A stretch of DNA of 10,480 nucleotides from Candidatus Geothermarchaeota archaeon (lineage in GTDB: Archaea > Thermoproteota > Nitrososphaeria > Geothermarchaeales > JAUWBL01), in the NCBI GenBank assembly GCA_030601715.1, contig JAUWBL010000020.1, forward strand, positions 1 through 10,480. Direction: 5' to 3'. A program made the position numbers and the translations under genes. Position 1 is the first letter of the stretch. Each line of letters starts with the position of its first letter. Positions 6,488 to 10,480 of this stretch are shown piece by piece. A model generated the notes under the pieces. That model searched no databases and was not told the origin of the DNA. It saw only the letters and a list, made by a program, of their open reading frames with translations.

Positions 6488-6751
6488 ATGACTAGGCCCA
6501 CCGTCAGGAAGACCCTCTTCTATCTTATGGTTGCCGTGGGAGCCACAGTCCTGTTTACGGGCTTCGTCCTCTACCTCTGGCCGAGGGGCCCCCAGTCCGG
6601 AAGGCTCCTCTTCTTGGGAGCCGACAAGGCAACGTGGAGTGACTGGCACACGTATCTGTCTCTCTTTGGAGTGGGAATCATCCTCTTCCACTTGGTGGAG
6701 AACAGAGCGGTTCTCCGAACCTATGTCAGGTCAACCCTAAAAGGCAGCTAG
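6488..6751 (+). CDS. Small two-helix membrane protein, DUF4405-like
   Basis: This 87-residue protein has two predicted membrane helices, about 10-30 and 56-70, joined by a loop ending in KATWSDWHTYLSLFGVG. The W-x2-WH then FHL pattern, with His54 near the start and His68 near the end of the second helix, resembles the DUF4405/cytochrome b561-like family, where histidines may hold haem. Whether these two histidines bind haem is inference; two ligands would normally come from different helices, so a dimer would be needed. The basic ends (MTRPTVRK, and RTYVRSTLKGS) suggest that both face the cytoplasm. It starts 93 bases after trmO with its own likely promoter. Function is unknown, possibly electron transfer or assembly of a membrane complex. 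Confidence 0.7.
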   Translation: MTRPTVRKTLFYLMVAVGATVLFTGFVLYLWPRGPQSGRLLFLGADKATWSDWHTYLSLFGVGIILFHLVENRAVLRTYVRSTLKGS

Positions 6752-6907
6752 GCTAGGCAGCAACCCTGGCATGTTCGGATAGGCAACAAGACCACAAGAC
6801 GGTCTCGGTGGAGGGCCGCGAATTTGAGTTGTGCCCCCCAGCTGTTGGAATGGGCTTTAAAGAGGAAACTGAGTAACTTAGGTATTTTTCGCTAGTGCTA
6901 TAGTGTA
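6752..6907. other. Intergenic region between convergent genes
   Basis: The membrane protein and rhomboid genes converge here. No hairpin terminator stands out; a short T-run lies at 6884-6888. Bases 6761-6783 resemble 8066-8088 at 19 of 23 positions, both shortly after a plus-strand stop codon. Confidence 0.3.
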
Positions 6908-7633
6908 CTAATAGTAGTAATCTTCATCGAAGGTATTGAGCCGACGAACTGTCGGATCGGCCGACCCCGCAACCTTCGCGACGATGAACCCCGCCACGAA
7001 CCCCCCTACGTGGGCCCAGACCGCCACGTTCCCTCCGATGCCGATAAGGCCCTGCAGGACCTGCCACAGGAACCAGAACCCCAGCAAGGCCACGGCGGGG
7101 ATCATGATCAGCCTGATGAAGAAGAACAAGACCAAGGTCACCACCCTCGCCCTCGGATAGAACACAAAGTATGCCCCTAGGATCCCTGAGACGGCGCCCG
7201 AAGCCCCTATGGCGGGCACACACGCGTCAAGTCCGAAAAACACGCACTCCGATATCGTTCTCGAACCCAAGGTCCAAAGGGAGTAGGTGGTGTGCACGAG
7301 TCCTGCCACCACGCCGAAGAGGAGGTAGAGAATCAGATACCTGCCGTGGCCGAACCTGTCCTCCACGTTGTCCCCGAAGACCCAGAGGAACAGCATGTTG
7401 CTGAAGATGTGTAGGGGGTCTCCGTGGAGGAACATCGACGTGAACACTGTGTAAAGTCTCTCGCCCTCGGAGATGAAGATGGGGATCTCTCCATATGTAA
7501 GAAGGATAGGCTCCGGTTCGGAGAGAAACCCCGCCAAGACCTGCCAGACGAAGACGGCTGCGTTGATGGCGATGAGGCCCCAGGTGACATACGGCCTAAT
7601 CCTGGTGGGGTTGTCGTCATGGAGGGGCAACAT
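6908..7633 (-). CDS. Rhomboid family intramembrane serine protease
   Basis: This 241-residue membrane protease cuts other membrane proteins within or next to the lipid bilayer. It has about six helices. Catalytic Ser145 lies in GASGAVSG and catalytic His208 in WAHVGGFVAG, forming the Ser-His dyad. The conserved loop and helix HGDPLHIFSNMLFLWVFG (70-87), with Asn79 in the oxyanion region, is typical of the family. The length is that of a minimal six-helix rhomboid, with no extra domain. The cytoplasmic tail ends DEDYYY. The ATG at 7633 begins the MLPLHDDNPT opening seen in many archaeal and bacterial rhomboids, with GAGG about 12 bases before it. The gene diverges from the YEATS gene. Its last 32 codons are duplicated as a relic at 1615-1713. 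Its substrates are unknown. Confidence 0.93.
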   Translation of the reverse strand: MLPLHDDNPTRIRPYVTWGLIAINAAVFVWQVLAGFLSEPEPILLTYGEIPIFISEGERLYTVFTSMFLHGDPLHIFSNMLFLWVFGDNVEDRFGHGRYLILYLLFGVVAGLVHTTYSLWTLGSRTISECVFFGLDACVPAIGASGAVSGILGAYFVFYPRARVVTLVLFFFIRLIMIPAVALLGFWFLWQVLQGLIGIGGNVAVWAHVGGFVAGFIVAKVAGSADPTVRRLNTFDEDYYY

Positions 7634-7747
7634 GTGCTTCCGCCTCGTTGGCCTCGAAGAGTGTGGATCTTCCTACGGCTGTTTCACTAGATGTGATGCA
7701 TCGCGCTACTATTCTTTACCATAGACAAAACTCTCTTGGTGTGGAAG

Positions 7748-8053
7748 ATGGCCGTGAAGATAGGGTACCTCGGCAAGTCAGCGGGTGTGAGACAGGGGGG
7801 CGAAAAGTGGAAGTGGAAGGTCTTCGTGGACGAAGACGAGAAAAAGCTGAATGAAATCGAAGAGGTAGAGTACGCCTACCCCACCGTGCCGCCGCAGAAG
7901 AACGTTATCAAAGATCGGGAGTCGGCGTTCGCACTCGAGGACTGGAGTTGGGGACCCCATCAGATAGTTGTAGTCACGGTTCGGTATGTTGATGGCCGTG
8001 AAGAGAGTTCCAGACACCGGATAGATTTCCGCAAGCGAACGGAAACAAGGTAA
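7748..8053 (+). CDS. Stand-alone prokaryotic YEATS-like domain protein
   Basis: This protein of 101 residues is essentially one beta-rich domain. The pattern KWKWKVFVDEDEKKLNEIEE (20-39), then VEYAYPTVP (40-48), DRESAFALEDWSWGPHQIVV (56-75), then YVDGRE and H90RIDF matches the YEATS and prokaryotic YEATS (pYEATS) layout. In that layout W.V.V..p...L..I..V.Y.LhPtF is followed by dr...F.L...GWG.F.i...v..kdG and H.L.L. In eukaryotes YEATS domains read acylated lysines; prokaryotic members are mostly known from fusions in conflict or signalling proteins. Here no partner domain is present, and the usual HPTF is YPTV and GWGxF is SWGPH, so ligand binding may differ. The ATG at 7748 is preferred over the in-frame TTG at 7736. 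It is divergent from rhomboid and convergent with the gene at 8113. The assignment rests on pattern matching alone. Confidence 0.65.
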   Translation: MAVKIGYLGKSAGVRQGGEKWKWKVFVDEDEKKLNEIEEVEYAYPTVPPQKNVIKDRESAFALEDWSWGPHQIVVVTVRYVDGREESSRHRIDFRKRTETR

Positions 8054-8105
8054 CGGAGACAGCAACAACCCCGGGATGTTCGGCTAGACTGTTCGTGAGG
8101 TGTAG

Positions 8106-8113
8106 GATTTTTT
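8106..8113 (+). terminator. Possible T-rich terminator after the YEATS gene
   Basis: The sequence GATTTTTT lies about 55 bases after the stop codon. Archaeal transcription often stops at such T-runs without a hairpin. It touches the end of the convergent gene, which limits confidence. Confidence 0.3.
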
Positions 8114-8553
8114 CAAGCTGGCGGTCCACGCACACCTGTACGCCGAAAGACAACTATCCAACGACTCCCGAAGTGCTCTCGCTCCTCCGGCGTGGTCCGG
8201 CGTAGGAACCGGCTCTCCTCAGGCTTCCACCCAACGGGAGTTGGCTCCAACAGGTTCTCTTCTTTTCGCCGCGAGTAGGTGCTGAGACGGTTGCTCAAGT
8301 AGGTGAAAACGGAGTAGCGAGTGCCCGACCCGTAGAGTCCGTAGCGGTCCCTCAGGCGTGCCCAAGCCCTAGGGTAGAGTCGTTTGAAGGTTGCCGCGTA
8401 GTCTAGAATGGTGAACGCCTCCGGCATCTCCCGAATCACCCGCTCCAGTGGCTCGTCCGAAACCAACTGAGAACCCACTAGACTCGCCCGACTCCTTTCA
8501 AGCGGAGGAAACTTCCGTCCTAACCCTTCCCTCCTCAAAGTATCCAGACGCAT
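8113..8553 (-). CDS. Hypothetical basic protein, possibly DNA-binding
   Basis: The family of this 146-residue protein is not recognised. It is strongly basic (many Arg), has no signal peptide or membrane helix, and uses G/C-ending codons like its neighbours, which supports a real gene. Residues about 46-95 look helical (AFTILDYAATFKRLYPRAWA, then RLRDRYG, then a Tyr/Ser-rich FTYLSNRLSTYSRRK), compatible with a winged-helix or other helix-turn-helix fold; this is inference from the residue pattern only. The C-terminal part, SRWIVVFRRTG, would be a beta strand. The ATG at 8553 is the first in frame, and the gene begins 34 bases after the stop of the 81-residue gene. The two may share a transcript. 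Confidence 0.55.
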   Translation of the reverse strand: MRLDTLRREGLGRKFPPLERSRASLVGSQLVSDEPLERVIREMPEAFTILDYAATFKRLYPRAWARLRDRYGLYGSGTRYSVFTYLSNRLSTYSRRKEENLLEPTPVGWKPEESRFLRRTTPEEREHFGSRWIVVFRRTGVRGPPA

Positions 8554-8587
8554 ATGCAGAGGCCCTAGGCATTCCCTTAGGGCGCCA

Positions 8588-8833
8588 CTAGGAGAGGCGG
8601 GGCAGGAACTCCTCGATTATCCCCTTCGTTTTCTCCCAGTCGGTGGCGCTCCTCACCACGAACTTCTGCTTCCGAGTCCACTTCTCGTTCTTCTTAAGCC
8701 AGAGATAGACGACGATCTGCTTCCGTCCGAAGGAGTCGAGGAGGGCAACGGCGGACCACCACTTGTCCGTCTTGTAGAGGGTCTTGTGGTCGAGGACCTT
8801 CAAGGCTTCAGAGATAGGCAGAGTCTCGCTCAT
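8588..8833 (-). CDS. Small conserved-looking alpha/beta protein of unknown function
   Basis: This protein of 81 residues starts at the ATG at 8833; a GTG at 8842 is an alternative. The sequence opens SETLPISEALKVLDHKTLYK, followed by strands VALLDSFG, QIVVYLWLKK and QKFVVRS and a closing helix DWEKTKGIIEEFLPRLS. Alternating beta strands with aromatic and basic residues, then one helix starting DW, recall single-domain nucleic-acid binders such as PC4-like proteins. That comparison is speculative, and no named family is claimed. The protein is cytoplasmic, with no cysteines. The gene starts 48 bases after the HAD phosphatase stop. A possible TATA-like GAAATACGG lies in that gap, so it may have its own promoter. 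Confidence 0.65.
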   Translation of the reverse strand: MSETLPISEALKVLDHKTLYKTDKWWSAVALLDSFGRKQIVVYLWLKKNEKWTRKQKFVVRSATDWEKTKGIIEEFLPRLS

Positions 8834-8881
8834 ACACACCACTTACCAAGAACAGTCGACAGCGCCGTATTTCTGCTTAGA

Positions 8882-9583
8882 CTAAGTCGAATCGGTCGCG
8901 TCCTTCAGGAACGCAAGGACGGGCGTGAAGTCGGTGATCGAAGTGAAGGAGAGACGGTTCTTGATACACTCCCTTTCGAGGGATGACCCATCTATGACGA
9001 AGATCCTATGGGCCCACTTCACAGAGGAGAGGTCGCTCAGACCGTCGCCGACGAAAGTCACATCCAGTCCCCCCTCTTGGTAGTGGGCGACGAGGGCTTC
9101 CTTGAAGTCTCTATGAGGCGATGCTGAGAGACGCTCTGGAAACGTCACCCGAATGCCGTGGGGGGTAAACTCGGCCTTTGGACACACTACCTCAACGGGA
9201 CCCAGGCGGTTTATCCTGAGGGCGTAATCGATGCAGAAGTCCAGCCCCGCACTGGCTACCACCAGCCTCACTCTTCCCTCTCTGCTGAGCTGAACCAACT
9301 CATGGAACCCCTGCCGGACAGCGCAGTGCTCTCTGATGTAGCTGAGAATCTGTTGCTTTGACTCAGCCCTTATCATTCCATACTGCTGCTCAATGCATTC
9401 CTCTAGGCTGAGTTGACCCTGCGCTAGCAGGTCGTTGTATTCTTCCCAGCCTTTCTCGCCGAAGCGCCTCAACACGAGCTCTGGTAGGTCGTTCTCCACG
9501 ATCGTTCCGTCGAAATCGGATACGACCACGCGGTGACTTTCCGTTTCTCCGTATTGGATGAAGGCTCGTTTATGCGCGCGCAT
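8882..9583 (-). CDS. HAD superfamily phosphatase, MtnX/SerB-like
   Basis: This cytoplasmic phosphatase has 233 residues. All four HAD motifs are visible: motif I VVVSDFDGTI with nucleophile Asp23 and acid/base Asp25; motif II VVASAG with Ser111; motif III Lys161 in HRDFKEA; and motif IV FVGDGLSDLSSV with Asp180 and Asp184 for magnesium. A helical cap lies between motifs I and II (about 30-95), the subclass IB layout shared by phosphoserine phosphatase and MtnX (2-hydroxy-3-keto-5-methylthiopentenyl-1-phosphate phosphatase). DFDGTIVENDLPELVL and the length suggest MtnX-like, but the substrate cannot be settled. The start is ambiguous: a GTG at 9589 would overlap the upstream stop as GTGA, while the ATG at 9583 lies just past it. 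Either way it is coupled to the aldo/keto reductase gene. Confidence 0.87.
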   Translation of the reverse strand: MRAHKRAFIQYGETESHRVVVSDFDGTIVENDLPELVLRRFGEKGWEEYNDLLAQGQLSLEECIEQQYGMIRAESKQQILSYIREHCAVRQGFHELVQLSREGRVRLVVASAGLDFCIDYALRINRLGPVEVVCPKAEFTPHGIRVTFPERLSASPHRDFKEALVAHYQEGGLDVTFVGDGLSDLSSVKWAHRIFVIDGSSLERECIKNRLSFTSITDFTPVLAFLKDATDST

Positions 9584-9585
9584 AC

Positions 9586-10446
9586 TCACGAGAAGATCGG
9601 CTGGATATCAAACTCATCAAGAATAGCGCTCATTTCTATGTCAGATGGTCGCTTCTCAAAACGATTGGCAGCATCCAACATCTTGGGCAGAAGCTGCATG
9701 TCACCCGCTGTGATCAGAAAGCTGTCCGGGAAACCCAATGACCAATGCACCGACCTATCAATGGCATCTTGAGTCTCTAACGGTTCATAGAAATACGTGT
9801 TGGAAGTCTTGGGACGGCTCCCCCACGGCCGCCGAGCAATGGATTTGATGGTTTGTACTGCAACGTTGCGCTTACGGCACAACCCAACCAACTCATTGAA
9901 GTCAGCTGCATAACGGGGATTCTGCATCATCAGATAGTTGTACGGCAACAAGACTGTGTCGAAATCGAAACGCTCCAAGCTGCGTTTGTGCATTGCAGGC
10001 ACTTTGCTACCGTGGCCTGTTACGCCCAGAAACCGCACCAAACCTCTGTCACGCGCTTCAACAAAGGCCTCCAAGGCGCCCTCAGGCCCCATCACTCTTC
10101 CCCAACCTGCCGGGTTGGTCAAACCATGCAACTGCCAAAGGTCTACATAGTCAACTCTCAATCGGCTCAAGGAACGCCGAAGATCTTCCCAGGCCCCTTT
10201 GTATGTACGCTTTCGACACTTGGTTGCGAGGAAGAAATCATCGCGATGCTGCTCCATCCACGATCCGATGCACTTCTCGGCATTTCCATACATGGGCGCT
10301 GTGTCAATATGATTTACGCCACACTCTAATAGCATATTAAGTATGCGATCGGCCTCCGCTTGTGTTGCCTTGCTCAAGGCATACGCGCCAAATATTATTC
10401 GAGTACTAGCATGTCCAGTGCGACCAAATTGGTTTCTGAGAATCAT
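9586..10446 (-). CDS. Aldo/keto reductase
   Basis: This 286-residue NAD(P)H-dependent oxidoreductase has a TIM barrel. The catalytic tetrad is complete: Asp48 and Tyr53 in HIDTAPMYGNAE, Lys76 in FFLATKCRKR, and His107 in LWQLHGL. VRFLGVTGHG (137-146) is the usual barrel strand, and the opening LRNQFGRTGHASTRIIFGAY is the typical beta-hairpin lid. The family reduces aldehydes or ketones, but the substrate is not predictable here. The ATG at 10446 follows an AAGGAGA Shine-Dalgarno sequence at a good distance. The HAD phosphatase gene abuts its stop, so a two-gene operon is likely. Base composition looks somewhat less G/C-rich than the HAD gene. Unlike some archaeal AKR-ferredoxin fusions, there is no C-terminal iron-sulfur domain. 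Confidence 0.94.
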   Translation of the reverse strand: MILRNQFGRTGHASTRIIFGAYALSKATQAEADRILNMLLECGVNHIDTAPMYGNAEKCIGSWMEQHRDDFFLATKCRKRTYKGAWEDLRRSLSRLRVDYVDLWQLHGLTNPAGWGRVMGPEGALEAFVEARDRGLVRFLGVTGHGSKVPAMHKRSLERFDFDTVLLPYNYLMMQNPRYAADFNELVGLCRKRNVAVQTIKSIARRPWGSRPKTSNTYFYEPLETQDAIDRSVHWSLGFPDSFLITAGDMQLLPKMLDAANRFEKRPSDIEMSAILDEFDIQPIFS

Positions 10447-10455
10447 TCGTCAATG

Positions 10456-10462
10456 TCTCCTT
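10456..10462 (-). promoter_or_regulatory. Strong Shine-Dalgarno sequence of the aldo/keto reductase gene
   Basis: On the minus strand AAGGAGA lies 9 bases before the ATG at 10446, so this start is firmly set. An A/T-rich GATAATATTC lies just upstream and may be promoter sequence. Most other genes here lack such a site. Confidence 0.7.
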
Positions 10463-10480
10463 GAATATTATCTTCTATCC

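Noticed and set aside
8562..8583. Six-base inverted repeat (GCCCTA/TAGGGC, loop 10) between the two small minus-strand genes
   Set aside because: Several such weak hairpins are expected by chance, and there is no T-run on the minus strand to make it a terminator.

Overview
The window looks like a stretch of chromosome from an anaerobic, probably uncultured archaeon. Pointers are a tungsten-type aldehyde:ferredoxin oxidoreductase (AOR), a TrmO protein fused to an FmdE-like domain, a secreted protein ending in an archaeal PEF-type tail, and several genes with an A/T-rich box about 25-35 bases before the start and no Shine-Dalgarno sequence. No rRNA, tRNA, CRISPR array or transposase gene was seen. 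The exact lineage cannot be fixed from these genes.

Layout, left to right. At the left edge is the cysteine-rich C-terminal end of a plus-strand gene (to 113). Next, on the minus strand (103-1392), is a secreted zinc-dependent phospholipase C-like protein with a lamin-tail domain and a C-terminal PEF anchor. Bases 1393-2403 form a gene graveyard. It holds a short coding-like piece, a relic of a rhomboid C-terminus that duplicates the intact gene at 6908-7633, and a frameshifted plus-strand remnant. Bases 2404-5149 hold a tight two-gene operon: deoxyribose-phosphate aldolase with an unusual four-cysteine tail, then an AOR-family oxidoreductase. This block has visibly more AGA, ATA and AAA codons than its G/C-ending neighbours and may have a different origin. 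After a 432-base gap come TrmO-FmdE (5582-6394) and a two-helix DUF4405-like membrane protein (6488-6751). The intact rhomboid protease (minus) and a small stand-alone prokaryotic YEATS protein (plus) diverge from about 7690. The right part is all minus strand: aldo/keto reductase, HAD phosphatase, and two small proteins of unknown function.

How the genes may work together. DeoC splits deoxyribose 5-phosphate into glyceraldehyde 3-phosphate and acetaldehyde. An AOR seven bases downstream could oxidise the toxic acetaldehyde (or another aldehyde) and reduce ferredoxin, coupling deoxynucleoside salvage to energy metabolism. This is inferred from gene order and family knowledge. The other genes look like unrelated housekeeping or accessory functions, although the aldo/keto reductase and HAD phosphatase abut as an operon. 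The least expected items are the YEATS protein, the TrmO-FmdE fusion with eroded cysteines, the DeoC cysteine tail and the duplicated rhomboid end.
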